Counted from the stretch's first letter, positions 1 through 8,646 are shown. The stretch: 64,000 nucleotides of DNA from Anaerotruncus sp. G3(2012) (GCF_000403395.2 NZ_KE159657.1:32185-96184); one strand, 5' to 3'. The notes: a model not told the origin generated them from the letters alone. Numbers and translations are program-made.

Positions 1-36
1 GCCACCTTTGAAAAGGTGGACGAAACTTCTGGATAA
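1..36 (+). repeat. R1 twin-hairpin repeat, right half only
   Basis: The window opens with a stem of CCACC/GGTGG around the loop TTTGAAAA, followed by ACGAAACTTCTGGA. The same loop and tail occur at 8590-8619 (tail GGCGAAACTTTTGGA), and related copies lie at 19402-19459 and 61347-61404. Stem sequences differ but pairing is kept. The left hairpin, if present, is outside the window. Confidence 0.55.
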
Positions 37-80
37 AGGACAGGTAAAAAGCGGCACCCGGCCCGGAAGGGAGGGGCCTG

Positions 81-285
81 CGGGGAGGGGTCGCCGACCC
101 CTCCCCGTAAGGCAAACTGAGGGGGCGTCGCGCGAAGCGCGCTTCGGGCTGAAAGCCCGAGAAGTCCCCCGAAGAAGGGCGCTTGCGCCCCGGAAGTTTG
201 GGCTGGAATCCAAACTTCCGTTGCCTCACTGCCCCGCGCCTGAGCAGGAAAGCCTGCCGCTACGGCTAGGAACCGGCTTCCGGCC
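81..285 (+). other. Hairpin-dense structured region upstream of pckG
   Basis: No gene is credible here. Several strong inverted repeats follow one another: 81-93 with 95-107; an outer GGCAA (111-115) with TTGCC (211-215); a GGGGG (121-125) with CCCCC (166-170) enclosing two hairpins (CGCGC/GCGCG and TCGGGC/GCCCGA); GGGCGC/GCGCCC at 177-190; an 11-bp stem at 191-210; and GCAGG/CCTGC near 244-257. The nesting resembles a multibranch RNA fold. It lies upstream of the pckG promoter, so it may be a separate RNA, the 3' end of an upstream transcript, or a repeat. No known family was recognised. Confidence 0.45.
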
Positions 286-347
286 GCGATTTGCAGGAGG
301 CTCCAAAAAAGTGCTGTTCTATTGTAGAAAATTTAACAAAAATACCA

Positions 348-376
348 TTGCAATTTTTACAGCGGTGAACTATAAT
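348..376 (+). promoter_or_regulatory. SigA-type promoter of pckG
   Basis: TTGCAA (348-353), a 17-nt spacer and a perfect TATAAT (371-376). This predicts an untranslated leader of about 80 nt before the pckG start. Confidence 0.75.
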
Positions 377-461
377 GGTAGCTGTGGGAAGAGTTCATTT
401 TCCCGCCGATTGTTTTACTGTTTCAAGTTGCTATTTTAATACAACGAGAGGAGAACCGGAA

Positions 462-2228
462 ATGACAAACAACAAAAATGTCCTCAACTGGATTGAGGAA
501 ATGAAAGCGCTTGTCAAACCTGACAAGGTGGTCTGGATTGACGGCAGCGAGGAGCAGCTCAAGGAGCTGCGTGACCTTTCGATCTCGATCGGGGAGATGG
601 AGGAGCTCAACGAGGAGAAACTCCCGGGATGCCTGCTGCACCGCACTGCGGTCAACGATGTCGCGCGTGTTGAAGGCAGAACCTATATCTGCTCCAGAAA
701 CAAAGAGGATGCAGGCCCGACCAACAACTGGGAAGACCCGCAGGTCATGTATGAAAAGCTCAAAAAGCTGTATGACGGCTGTATGCAGGGCCGCACCATG
801 TATGTCATCCCCTACTGCATGGGTCCGATCGGTTCCCCGTTCTCCAAAGTCGGCGTTGAGCTGACCGACTCTACCTATGTCGTTCTGAACATGGACATCA
901 TGACCCGTATGGGACAGGCCGCTTTTGATCAGCTGGGCGATGAGTCCAACGATTTTGTCCGCGGCCTGCACTCCAAGGCGAAACTCGAGGAGGAGAACCG
1001 GTATATCGTCCACTTCCCCGAGGACAACGCGATCTGGTCGATCAACTCGGGCTACGGCGGCAACGTCCTGCTCGGCAAAAAGTGCTTTGCGCTGCGCATT
1101 GCTTCCTATCAGGCGAAGATGGAGGGCTGGATGGCAGAGCATATGCTGATCCTCGGCCTTGAGAATCCGCAGGGCGAGATCAAATATGTCTGTGCAGCGT
1201 TCCCGTCCGCGTGCGGCAAGACCAACCTGGCGATGCTGATTCCGCCCAAGAAGTTCCTCGAAGCAGGATACAAGGTCTGGACAGTCGGCGATGACATCGC
1301 ATGGCTGCGGATCGGTCCGGACGGGCGCCTCTGGGCGATCAACCCCGAGAACGGTTTCTTCGGTGTTGCACCGGGTACCAACGTCAAGTCCAATCCGAAC
1401 GCGCTTGAGTCCACCAGAAAGAACACCATTTTCACCAACGTGGTTCACAATCTGGACGACAACACGGTCTGGTGGGAGGGTCTGGACAAGAACCCGCCTA
1501 AGAACGCGGTCGACTGGATGGGCAACAAGTGGGATTGCACCGATGGTTCCAAGGGTGCGCATCCCAACTCCCGTTTCACCGCACCGGCGGTCAACTGCCC
1601 CTGCATCTCCTCAGAGTTTGCAAATCCGCAGGGCGTGCCGGTTTCCGCGATCATCTTCGGTGGACGCCGCGCCAAGACCGCTCCGCTGGTCTACCAGTCC
1701 CGTGACTGGCAGCATGGTGTGTTTGTAGGCTCGACAATGGCTTCCGAGACCACCGCTGCCGCAGCTGGTGCGGTCGGCGTTGTCCGCCGCGACCCGATGG
1801 CAATGCTGCCGTTCTGCGGTTACCACATGGGCGACTATTTTGCGCACTGGCTCGAGATGGGCAAAAAACTGGGTGACAAAGCGCCGAAGATCTTCAATGT
1901 CAACTGGTTCCGCACCGATGATGAGGGCCACTTCATCTGGCCGGGATTCGGCGACAATATGCGTGTGCTGAACTGGATCGTTGACCGCTGCGAAGGCAAG
2001 GCCGATGCAGTGGAAACCCCGATCGGCTACGAGCCGAAGCCGGAGGATATCGACACCGAAGGGCTTGACATTGATCTCGATACCCTCAAGGGCCTGCTGA
2101 ATGTCGACAAAGACCTCTGGAAAGAGGAAGCAAAGGGCATCCACGAGTTCTACGCGAAGTTTGGCGACAAGCTGCCCAAGGAGCTCGAGGCTGAGTTGGC
2201 AAATCTGGAAGCCAACCTGAACAAATAA
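462..2228 (+). CDS. pckG: Phosphoenolpyruvate carboxykinase, GTP-dependent
   Basis: Cytosolic enzyme converting oxaloacetate plus GTP to PEP, CO2 and GDP; in fermentative anaerobes the reverse, CO2-fixing direction is also common. The 588-residue product has the GTP-type kinase-1a loop PSACGKTN near residues 248-255 with its reactive cysteine, and the nucleotide-site segment FGGRRAKTAPLVYQSRDW further on. The length fits the GTP family (about 590-620) rather than the ATP family. The ATG at 462 was chosen because AGAGGAGAA lies just upstream; an in-frame ATG at 375 overlaps the promoter -10. It is transcribed alone or with the tiny ORF that abuts its stop. Confidence 0.95.
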   Translation: MTNNKNVLNWIEEMKALVKPDKVVWIDGSEEQLKELRDLSISIGEMEELNEEKLPGCLLHRTAVNDVARVEGRTYICSRNKEDAGPTNNWEDPQVMYEKLKKLYDGCMQGRTMYVIPYCMGPIGSPFSKVGVELTDSTYVVLNMDIMTRMGQAAFDQLGDESNDFVRGLHSKAKLEEENRYIVHFPEDNAIWSINSGYGGNVLLGKKCFALRIASYQAKMEGWMAEHMLILGLENPQGEIKYVCAAFPSACGKTNLAMLIPPKKFLEAGYKVWTVGDDIAWLRIGPDGRLWAINPENGFFGVAPGTNVKSNPNALESTRKNTIFTNVVHNLDDNTVWWEGLDKNPPKNAVDWMGNKWDCTDGSKGAHPNSRFTAPAVNCPCISSEFANPQGVPVSAIIFGGRRAKTAPLVYQSRDWQHGVFVGSTMASETTAAAAGAVGVVRRDPMAMLPFCGYHMGDYFAHWLEMGKKLGDKAPKIFNVNWFRTDDEGHFIWPGFGDNMRVLNWIVDRCEGKADAVETPIGYEPKPEDIDTEGLDIDLDTLKGLLNVDKDLWKEEAKGIHEFYAKFGDKLPKELEAELANLEANLNK

Positions 2229-2357
2229 ATGATGCGGGTGTATCGTGCAAACCCGTGGCGCGGAGTCACTGCGATTGCGCTGGTTGCTGCGGCAGCGGCG
2301 ATTTCGGTGGTCTACGGGGTTATGGCAGTATTGGTTCTCAATCCGCGCCAGCATTGA
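2229..2357 (+). CDS. Tiny single-span membrane protein abutting pckG
   Basis: This 42-codon ORF starts with two ATGs directly after the pckG TAA, with no gap, so translational coupling is likely. The product has a short basic N-terminus (MMRVYRANPWRG), one hydrophobic, alanine-rich span of about 25 residues, and a short polar tail. It is followed at once by an intrinsic terminator, so pckG and this ORF form a complete unit. No family was recognised. Its exact abutment and membrane-like composition argue for a real gene, but its small size keeps this tentative. Confidence 0.45.
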   Translation: MMRVYRANPWRGVTAIALVAAAAAISVVYGVMAVLVLNPRQH

Positions 2358-2361
2358 ATGG

Positions 2362-2393
2362 AACAGGCGGCCGCTGTTGCGGCCGCCTGTTTT
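2362..2393 (+). terminator. Intrinsic terminator of the pckG unit
   Basis: A 13-bp stem, AACAGGCGGCCGC / GCGGCCGCCTGTT, with a TGTT loop and a short T run. Confidence 0.8.
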
Positions 2394-2488
2394 GACTGTT
2401 GGGAAAATCTACAGGGGCCCGCTGCCTGGCGGCACAGATGTCAGCCGGCAGCTCATGGGGCGCCTCTTTGAGAAAGGGGACAATCCTT

Positions 2489-2914
2489 ATGCATATCCAA
2501 AAAGTAAAGATTGGAGAAAGTACCAGCCGGCAGGGGAATCGGCTTATAGAGCTGCTTTTTCTGTTCCTGCTCGTCTTTTTGCCTCTTGGCGAGCTTTATC
2601 AGAGCCGAATCCAACTGTCTGCATTCACAACCTCCCTATGCTTTCAGATGATCGGTATGATGGACCTCGTTTCCCCGCTCCTCTTCCGATTTGGATACCT
2701 GTTTTTAGCGGTTGCAAAGGTTCGGTCTTTCCGAAAGAGCCGATTGGTCCTGACGGCCCTGCTGCTGGCGTTTCTCTCCGCGGCGCTCTGGAACGCTCTT
2801 TCTCCACTGCCGCTGGACTTCCAGATTTCAAGGCCGAATCAGCTTCCCATCCTGCTCTGCAACTGGGTCTTTTACTGCTACCTGTTTGTCCATTTTTTCA
2901 GGACAGATCCATAA
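2489..2914 (+). CDS. Hypothetical membrane protein
   Basis: The product has 141 residues with about four hydrophobic segments (roughly 20-40, 50-75, 80-105 and 120-138 of the protein) separated by short basic loops, so it is probably an integral membrane protein. The ATG at 2489 is preferred because GAAAGGGG lies 9-16 nt upstream; a longer in-frame extension to 2399 starts inside the preceding terminator region. No conserved family or catalytic motif was recognised. It stands alone between the pckG terminator and the convergent HPr-like gene. Confidence 0.55.
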   Translation: MHIQKVKIGESTSRQGNRLIELLFLFLLVFLPLGELYQSRIQLSAFTTSLCFQMIGMMDLVSPLLFRFGYLFLAVAKVRSFRKSRLVLTALLLAFLSAALWNALSPLPLDFQISRPNQLPILLCNWVFYCYLFVHFFRTDP

Positions 2915-2939
2915 GCGTGCTTGCTGACTATGGAATGCA

Positions 2940-2989
2940 AAATGAAACAGGCGCATCCAACAGGTCGGTGTGGCCTGTGGGTGCGCCTG
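2940..2989 (-). terminator. Terminator of the HPr-like gene
   Basis: CAGGCGCATCC (2948-2958) pairs with GGGTGCGCCTG (2979-2989). On the minus strand the stem is followed by TTTCATTTT. It may also stop the convergent plus-strand transcript. Confidence 0.6.
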
Positions 2990-3047
2990 ACTGTGTATTG
3001 GGTTTCGGGTTGCCCGGTCAGAATCCTGGACCGGGCACTGTCCCCGC

Positions 3048-3266
3048 TTATTCCGCCCAGCGGTCGATCTGTTTCAGGAAATGGGGGTCCTCGGTCACGA
3101 CCCGGACCGGTTTGTTATAGTCGAGCGCCATCAGCCCGAGGATCGACTTCGCGTCCGCGATTTTCCCTTCGACTGTGTGCACACCGATGTCCTCCACAGA
3201 CTGCATCGCCAGATACATGAACTGGCGCAGGTCTTCTGCGGAATGGAGCATAATCTCTTTTACCAT
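3048..3266 (-). CDS. HPr-family phosphocarrier-like protein lacking the active-site His
   Basis: The 72-residue product aligns with the HPr fold of the sugar phosphotransferase system. The C-terminal two thirds contains the HPr signature region as AKSILGLMALDYNKPVRV, equivalent to the canonical stretch around the regulatory Ser46. The normal His15 segment (H-A-R-P-A type) is replaced by MYLAMQSVEDIGVHTVEG, and no histidine sits in the usual position. Known family role: HPr carries phosphate from enzyme I to EIIs and acts in CcpA regulation. Inference: this paralogue could serve only a regulatory, Ser-dependent role. It is preceded by AAAGGAGAG and its own promoter, and is monocistronic. Confidence 0.75.
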   Translation of the reverse strand: MVKEIMLHSAEDLRQFMYLAMQSVEDIGVHTVEGKIADAKSILGLMALDYNKPVRVVTEDPHFLKQIDRWAE

Positions 3267-3320
3267 GGATAAAACTCTCCTTTCAAAAAGGGTTTTGCTT
3301 GCTTTCTTTCCTACGCCTCT

Positions 3321-3349
3321 ATTAAACTACAAATTTTTCTAAAAGTCAA
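3321..3349 (-). promoter_or_regulatory. Promoter of the HPr-like gene
   Basis: Read on the minus strand: TTGACT (3349-3344), 17-nt spacer, TTTAAT (3326-3321). Confidence 0.65.
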
Positions 3350-3392
3350 TATATACAATTTGATTTTTTTTGTTTATACATATTCACTACAA

Positions 3393-3419
3393 TTAGCACT
3401 CGATATAATAGACTGCTAA
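3393..3419 (+). promoter_or_regulatory. CIRCE operator 1 (HrcA binding)
   Basis: TTAGCACTC, nine bases, GACTGCTAA. The left arm is a perfect CIRCE half; the right arm has one mismatch to GAGTGCTAA. It lies about 50 bp upstream of the hrcA promoter. Confidence 0.85.
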
Positions 3420-3447
3420 AAAATATGTAAACATTTCGTGAAGGGTA

Positions 3448-3477
3448 TTGACTTCTGCAAAAAATATGGTACATTAT
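3448..3477 (+). promoter_or_regulatory. SigA-type promoter of the hrcA operon
   Basis: TTGACT at 3448-3453. A suboptimal -10 (TACATT at 3470 or CATTAT at 3472) lies 16-18 nt downstream, between the two CIRCE elements, so transcription would start at about the left arm of CIRCE 2. Confidence 0.6.
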
Positions 3478-3482
3478 AGTTG

Positions 3483-3509
3483 TTAGCAATCAATTTACAT
3501 GAGTGCTAA
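3483..3509 (+). promoter_or_regulatory. CIRCE operator 2 (HrcA binding)
   Basis: TTAGCAATC, nine bases, GAGTGCTAA. The right arm is perfect and the left has one mismatch, the mirror image of CIRCE 1. It covers the predicted transcription start. Confidence 0.9.
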
Positions 3510-3532
3510 AGCCTGATGGAAAGGTGACAGCG

Positions 3533-4564
3533 ATGAAGCTGGATATTCGAAAACTGAAGATTCTGACTGCGATTGTAGAGACATATATCGACACCGGCGA
3601 GCCGGTCAGCTCGAAAATACTGGCGCAGCAGCTCGGTTTTTCGGTATCGTCCGCTACGATCCGCAACGATATGGCGGCCCTTTTCGAGATGGGCCTTCTG
3701 GAACAGCCCCATACCTCGGCGGGGCGGGTTCCCTCCCACCTTGGCTACCGGGTATATGTTGACCAGCTGATGCACTGCAAGCCGCTTTCGGAGGAGGAGC
3801 GCCGGGAGATCGACGCACTTTTCAATGTGCGCGATCCTGATCCCGACAAGCTCCTTGAGGATGCGGCGCAGGCGCTCGCGGACTACACCAACTGCGCGAC
3901 CGTCTCAACGACCATCACCCCAAAGACCGTTCTGGTCAAGCGGGTGGAGATCGTCCCGGCGGGCACGCGGACGGTTGTTGTCCTGGTGATCGCCACCAAT
4001 GGGGTCATCAAGAACAAGGTCTGCCGGGTCGATTTCCGGGTGACCGGAGAGATCGTCGAGTTCCTCAACCAGTTTGCCAACGGGCGGCTGGTCGGCAGGT
4101 CGGTTAACGACATCTCCCAGTGGTATATCAACTCGATCTCGGTCACGCTCGGGGATTACTCCCAGCTTTTTATCCCGGTGCTTGCCACCATCTATGAGCT
4201 TTGCCGGGAGATCAACGACGGGCAGTTCTACACCTCGGGCGGCGCAAACCTGCTCAACTACAAGGAGCTGGCGGACATTGCCCGGGACCTGTTAAGCGCG
4301 ATGGCAAACCGCGAACAGCTGCTTGGTGTGATCGGCTCCAAAAGTGACGCAGTGTTCATCACGATCGGCAAGGAGAACAACCAGAGCGAACTGACCGATA
4401 CCTCGGTGGTGGTTACCAAATACCGGATTGGGGAGCAGAATTCGGGTGCGATCGGGGTGATCGGGCCGGTGCGGATGGACTATGCAAAATTGATCCCACA
4501 TCTGGAATATTTTTCGCAGACACTAGGTAAATTATTGGCGGAGACGTTTGAACAGGAGAACTGA
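3533..4564 (+). CDS. hrcA: Heat-inducible transcription repressor HrcA
   Basis: The 343-residue cytosolic repressor binds CIRCE and represses the chaperone operon; in the family its activity depends on GroEL. The N-terminal winged helix is clear (DTGEPVSSKILAQQLGF followed by SSATIRNDMA, about residues 20-55), then the family segment EQPHTSAGRVPS and the GAF-like regulatory domain. The ATG at 3533 was chosen because GGAAAGGTGA precedes it; an upstream in-frame TTG would start inside CIRCE 2. It is the first gene of hrcA-grpE-dnaK-dnaJ, and the two CIRCE sites just upstream imply autoregulation. Confidence 0.96.
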   Translation: MKLDIRKLKILTAIVETYIDTGEPVSSKILAQQLGFSVSSATIRNDMAALFEMGLLEQPHTSAGRVPSHLGYRVYVDQLMHCKPLSEEERREIDALFNVRDPDPDKLLEDAAQALADYTNCATVSTTITPKTVLVKRVEIVPAGTRTVVVLVIATNGVIKNKVCRVDFRVTGEIVEFLNQFANGRLVGRSVNDISQWYINSISVTLGDYSQLFIPVLATIYELCREINDGQFYTSGGANLLNYKELADIARDLLSAMANREQLLGVIGSKSDAVFITIGKENNQSELTDTSVVVTKYRIGEQNSGAIGVIGPVRMDYAKLIPHLEYFSQTLGKLLAETFEQEN

Positions 4565-4612
4565 TCCATCATTTGGATAGAGACAAAACCGTCCGGAAAG
4601 GAAGCGAGCAGA

Positions 4613-5182
4613 TTGTCCCAGGAAAACAAACACGAAAAGCTGGACCCGGAGCAGGAACAGACTGTTTTGGACCAGGAGGAAGCGCAGAAAGCGCAGCCGG
4701 AGCCGACGGGGGAGCCCAAACCGGAGGAGCCGAAGCCCGAAAAGACCGAACCCCAACTGTTGCAGGAAAAGGTGGACGAACTCAACGACCGGCTTCTGCG
4801 TACGATGGCGGAGTACGACAACTTCCGCAAACGCAGCCAGAAGGAAAAGGAGGCCATCTACCCGCAGGCAACTGCGGCGGCGGTGGCGCAGTTTGTCCCG
4901 ATCCTGGATACCTTCGACCGCGCCCTCTCCGCCCCCTGTGCGGACGAGGAGTTCAAAAAGGGGGTCGAGATGATCCTCCAGAACTTCAAGGATGTGCTGG
5001 CCAAGATGGGCGTCGAGGAGTTTGGCGCACCGGGTGAGCAGTTTGACCCGGAATGCCACAATGCGGTGATGCATATTGAGGACGAATCGTTCGCCGAAAA
5101 CAGCATCGTCGAGGTGTTCCAGAAGGGTTACCGGATCGGCGACCGGGTGGTCCGTCACGCAATGGTCAAGGTTGCAAACTGA
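4613..5182 (+). CDS. grpE: Nucleotide exchange factor GrpE
   Basis: Cytosolic co-chaperone that releases ADP from DnaK. The 189-residue product has an acidic, glutamate/proline-rich N-terminus, a long helix with YDNFRKRSQKEKEAIY around residues 63-78, and the C-terminal beta-domain signature FQKGYRIGDRVVRHAMVKVAN at its end, all typical of the family. A TTG start at 4613 fits: GGAAAGGAAG lies 8-17 nt upstream and the N-terminus then matches usual GrpE length. It follows hrcA by 48 nt in the same operon. Confidence 0.95.
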   Translation: MSQENKHEKLDPEQEQTVLDQEEAQKAQPEPTGEPKPEEPKPEKTEPQLLQEKVDELNDRLLRTMAEYDNFRKRSQKEKEAIYPQATAAAVAQFVPILDTFDRALSAPCADEEFKKGVEMILQNFKDVLAKMGVEEFGAPGEQFDPECHNAVMHIEDESFAENSIVEVFQKGYRIGDRVVRHAMVKVAN

Positions 5183-5241
5183 ACAGGGACAGATTCTAAA
5201 TGTTGCAGATTATTATTTCGAAATAAATGGAGGACTGAATC

Positions 5242-7086
5242 ATGGGAAAAATCATTGGTATCGACTTAGGTACAACAAATAGCTGTGTATCCGTCATCGA
5301 GGCCGGCGAGCCGGTCGTCATCGCAAACGCTGAGGGCGCGCGGACAACCCCTTCGGTTGTCGCGTTCTCCAAAACTGGCGAGCGGATGGTCGGGCAGGTC
5401 GCAAAACGGCAGGCGATCACCAACCCGGACCGCACCATCTCCTCGATCAAACGCCATATGGGCACCGATTATAAGGTCTCCATCGACGGCAAGAGCTACA
5501 CCCCGCAGGAGATTTCCGCAATGGTCCTGCAAAAGCTCCGCGACGACGCGGAGGCATATCTCGGCGAAAAGGTCACCGAGGCGGTCATCACCGTCCCGGC
5601 ATACTTCTCGGATGCACAGCGTCAGGCGACCAAGGACGCGGGCAAGATCGCTGGGCTGGATGTCAAACGCATCATCAACGAGCCGACCGCTGCCGCGCTC
5701 GCATACGGTGTTGACAAGGAAGAGGATCAGAAGATCATGGTCTACGACCTCGGCGGCGGTACCTTCGATGTTTCGATCATTGAGATGGGCGACGGTGTAC
5801 AGGAGGTTCTCGCGACCAACGGCGACACCCGTCTGGGCGGCGACGACTTTGACGAGCGGGTCATCAACTACCTCGCGGACGAGTTCAAGCGGGAAAACGG
5901 CATCGACCTGCGCAACGATAAGATGGCTATGCAGCGCCTGAAAGAGGCGGCGGAGAAAGCCAAGATTGAGCTCTCCGGCATGACAACCGCGAATGTCAAC
6001 CTGCCGTTCATCACCGCCGATGCGACCGGCCCGAAACATCTCGACGTGACCATCTCCCGCGCAAAGTTCAACGAGCTGACCGCTGATCTCGTCGAGCGGA
6101 CGATGGTCCCGGTCCGTAAGGCGATGGCGGATTCTGGGCTGAAGGTTTCCGACCTCAACAAGGTCCTGCTGGTGGGCGGTTCCACCCGAATCCCGGCGGT
6201 ACAGGAGGCGGTCAAGGCGTTCTGTGGTAAGGAACCGTTCAAGGGGATCAACCCGGATGAGTGCGTTTCGATCGGTGCCGCGATCCAGGGCGGCGTGCTT
6301 GGCGGCGATGTCAAGGGCCTCCTGCTTCTGGATGTCACCCCGCTTTCCCTCGGCCTCGAGACCCTCGGCGGCGTCTGCACCAAGATCATCGAGCGCAACA
6401 CCACCATCCCGACCAAGAAGAGCCAGATCTTCTCGACCGCCGCGGATGGGCAGACCTCGGTTGAGATCAACGTCCTGCAGGGCGAGCGCGAGATGGCGCG
6501 CGACAACAAACAGATCGGCATGTTCCGTCTGGACGGTATTCCGGCGGCTCCCCGCGGCGTGCCGCAGATTGAAGTGACCTTCGACATCGACGCGAACGGC
6601 ATTGTCCATGTCACCGCGAAGGATCTCGGCACCGGCAAGGAGCAGAACGTCACGATCACCGCTTCGACCAACATGTCCAAAGAGGATATCGACAAGGCAG
6701 TCAAGGATGCGGAGATGTTTGCCGAAGAGGATAAAAAGCGCCGCGAGGAGATTGACGCCCGCAACGCGGCTGACAACATGGTATTCCAGTGTGAAAAAAC
6801 GCTGACCGACCTCGGCGACAAGGTGTCGGCGGATGAGAAAGCAAAGGTACAGTCCAAGATCGACGCGCTCAAAGAGGCGCTCAAGGGCACCAACACCGAC
6901 GAAATCAAGTCCAAACAGGAGGACCTCCAGAAGGATTTCTACGAGATGAGCGCCAAGATGTACCAGCAGCAGGCCCCGCAGGGTGCGCCGGATATGGGCG
7001 CACAGGACATGGGCGGCAGCAACGGTCAGGCAGGCGACTATGTGGATGCCGACTTCAAAGAGGTTGACGAGGACGGCCAAAAGTAA
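5242..7086 (+). CDS. dnaK: Molecular chaperone DnaK (Hsp70)
   Basis: ATP-dependent chaperone working with DnaJ and GrpE. The 614-residue product has all three Hsp70 signatures: [12 protein letters not shown] at the N-terminus, the phosphate-2 region [12 protein letters not shown] near residue 170, and [14 protein letters not shown] near 310, then the substrate-binding beta-sandwich and helical lid. The C-terminus ends in the acidic EVDEDGQK. It is followed by a hairpin (7106-7133) that may separate it partly from dnaJ. Confidence 0.98.
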   Translation: MGKIIGIDLGTTNSCVSVIEAGEPVVIANAEGARTTPSVVAFSKTGERMVGQVAKRQAITNPDRTISSIKRHMGTDYKVSIDGKSYTPQEISAMVLQKLRDDAEAYLGEKVTEAVITVPAYFSDAQRQATKDAGKIAGLDVKRIINEPTAAALAYGVDKEEDQKIMVYDLGGGTFDVSIIEMGDGVQEVLATNGDTRLGGDDFDERVINYLADEFKRENGIDLRNDKMAMQRLKEAAEKAKIELSGMTTANVNLPFITADATGPKHLDVTISRAKFNELTADLVERTMVPVRKAMADSGLKVSDLNKVLLVGGSTRIPAVQEAVKAFCGKEPFKGINPDECVSIGAAIQGGVLGGDVKGLLLLDVTPLSLGLETLGGVCTKIIERNTTIPTKKSQIFSTAADGQTSVEINVLQGEREMARDNKQIGMFRLDGIPAAPRGVPQIEVTFDIDANGIVHVTAKDLGTGKEQNVTITASTNMSKEDIDKAVKDAEMFAEEDKKRREEIDARNAADNMVFQCEKTLTDLGDKVSADEKAKVQSKIDALKEALKGTNTDEIKSKQEDLQKDFYEMSAKMYQQQAPQGAPDMGAQDMGGSNGQAGDYVDADFKEVDEDGQK

Positions 7087-7105
7087 TAGAATAGGCTGGC
7101 AGGTG

Positions 7106-7133
7106 TTAAGGCGGGGGTCTCCCTCCGCCTTAA
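7106..7133 (+). terminator. dnaK-dnaJ intergenic hairpin
   Basis: TTAAGGCGGGGG pairs with CCCTCCGCCTTAA around TCT. There is no T run, so attenuation or an mRNA-processing and stability element is more likely than full termination. Confidence 0.5.
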
Positions 7134-7194
7134 CCTGATGCAGTGGAACAGCCAATGCGATATGAAACAGATACACAAACAGGGGTGAACAGAT

Positions 7195-8349
7195 TTGGCA
7201 GATAAACGGGATTATTATGAAGTTTTGGGCGTTTCGAAGGACGCCTCGTCGGACGACCTGAAAAAGGCTTACCGCAAACTTGCAAAGCAGTATCACCCCG
7301 ACATGAACCCGGGGGATAAGACTGCGGAGACCAAGTTCAAAGAGGTCAACGAGGCGTATGAGGTTTTGAATGACCCCGCCAAGCGCCAGCGGTACGACCA
7401 GTTCGGCCATGCAGGGGTTGACCCGTCCTATGGCGGAGGCGGCGCGGGATACGGCGGAGGCGGTTTCGGCGGTTTTGACGTTGGGGACATTTTTGAGAGC
7501 TTTTTTGGCGGAGGCTTCAGCGGTTTTGGCGGAAGCAGCCGCACCCGCAATCCAAACGGCCCGATCCGGGGCAACGACATCAATGTGACGCTCGGGCTGT
7601 CGTTCATGGAAGCGGCCAAGGGCTGCAAACAGCAGATTCAAGTCCAGCGGCTTGAAAAGTGCGATGTCTGCGGCGGGAGCGGCGCCAAGAGCGGTACGAC
7701 CGCAGAAACCTGTACCGAATGCGGCGGTACAGGCCAGGTCAAGGTGTCCCAGCGGACGCCAATCGGTGTGATCCAGACCACCCGCACCTGTTCGAAATGC
7801 TCGGGCAAAGGCAAGGTCATCAAGGAGCCCTGCCCCGACTGCCGCGGGATGGGGCGTGTCCGGCATACCCGCACACTTGAAGTCTCGGTCCCTGCGGGCA
7901 TTGATGACGGACAGACATTCGTTCTGCGCGGGCAGGGCGATCAGGGGGTCAATGGCGGGCCTTCCGGTGATGTGAACATCATGGTCACTTTGCGTCCGGA
8001 TACCCTCTTCGAGCGGGATGGGTTCGATGTCTGGTGCGATATCCCCATCACCTTCTCACAGGCTGTGCTTGGGGACGAGATCACCGTCCCGACGATCGAC
8101 GGCAAGGTCAAATATACCGTCCCGGAGGGGACCCAGTCGGGGACCGTCTTCCGCCTGCGCAACAAGGGTATCCAGTATGTCAACGGGCGCGGACGCGGAG
8201 ACCAGTACGTCAAGGTGAATATCGAGGTCCCCCGCAACCTGACTGGCAAACAGAAGGAAGCCCTGCGCAAATTTGAGGAGCTTTCAACCGAGAAAAACTA
8301 CGAAAAACGCCGCAGCTTTTTCGACAAGCTCAAGGATGCAATGAAATAA
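7195..8349 (+). CDS. dnaJ: Co-chaperone DnaJ (Hsp40)
   Basis: Stimulates the DnaK ATPase and delivers substrates. The 384-residue type I DnaJ has a J domain (HPD motif in YHPDMNPG near residue 35), a Gly/Phe-rich linker (about 75-115), four CxxCxGxG zinc repeats ([32 protein letters not shown], about 155-220) and the C-terminal substrate domains. The start is TTG at 7195, preceded by AGGGGTGA. Its stop codon overlaps the left end of an R3 foldback repeat. Confidence 0.97.
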   Translation: MADKRDYYEVLGVSKDASSDDLKKAYRKLAKQYHPDMNPGDKTAETKFKEVNEAYEVLNDPAKRQRYDQFGHAGVDPSYGGGGAGYGGGGFGGFDVGDIFESFFGGGFSGFGGSSRTRNPNGPIRGNDINVTLGLSFMEAAKGCKQQIQVQRLEKCDVCGGSGAKSGTTAETCTECGGTGQVKVSQRTPIGVIQTTRTCSKCSGKGKVIKEPCPDCRGMGRVRHTRTLEVSVPAGIDDGQTFVLRGQGDQGVNGGPSGDVNIMVTLRPDTLFERDGFDVWCDIPITFSQAVLGDEITVPTIDGKVKYTVPEGTQSGTVFRLRNKGIQYVNGRGRGDQYVKVNIEVPRNLTGKQKEALRKFEELSTEKNYEKRRSFFDKLKDAMK

Positions 8350-8434
8350 GAATCTGTATTCATCATCAGGGGATGCCGGATGGGCAAAAGACCCGCTCAG
8401 ACGGTGGCGAATGGTTGTGAATATGGGTTCTAAG
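8347..8434. repeat. R3 foldback repeat, copy 1
   Basis: The left end AAGAATCTGTATTCATCATC is inverted at the right end (read as TTAGAACCCATATTCACAACC on the minus strand). Related ends bound 42834-42887 and 46564-46638. The repeat begins at the dnaJ stop codon. No ORF lies inside. Confidence 0.5.
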
Positions 8435-8448
8435 CAGTCAGAACCCCC

Positions 8449-8488
8449 AGCCGCCTCTTTTTTCGATTTGAAAAAGAGGCGGCTTTGT
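8449..8488 (+). terminator. Intrinsic terminator after dnaJ
   Basis: AGCCGCCTCTTTTT pairs with AAAAAGAGGCGGCT across a short loop, followed by TTGTTG. Confidence 0.75.
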
Positions 8489-8560
8489 TGTATACTGTAT
8501 CTTGGAAAAGCTGCCGGGAGTGGCTTCACAGGAGAAAGGGTTCCGCTGCATGCGCGCAGC

Positions 8561-8619
8561 GGCCAAAGGCTCTGCCTTTGGAAACCGCAGCCTTTGAAAA
8601 GGCTGGCGAAACTTTTGGA
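8561..8619 (+). repeat. R1 twin-hairpin repeat, full copy
   Basis: Hairpin 1 is CCAAAGG/CCTTTGG with loop CTCTG; a spacer AAACCGC follows; hairpin 2 is AGCC/GGCT with loop TTTGAAAA; the tail is GGCGAAACTTTTGGA. A further stem, CCGCTGC/GCAGCGG, lies just upstream (8543-8562). Stem bases differ from the copies at 19402 and 61347 while pairing is kept. Confidence 0.6.
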
Positions 8620-8646
8620 TTTGCAATAAGGGAAGGAGAAACAGGT

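Noticed and set aside
5266-7866. Very long minus-strand open frame opposite dnaK and dnaJ
   Set aside because: It is an antisense shadow of highly conserved plus-strand genes in GC-rich DNA; it has no ribosome site or recognisable domain.
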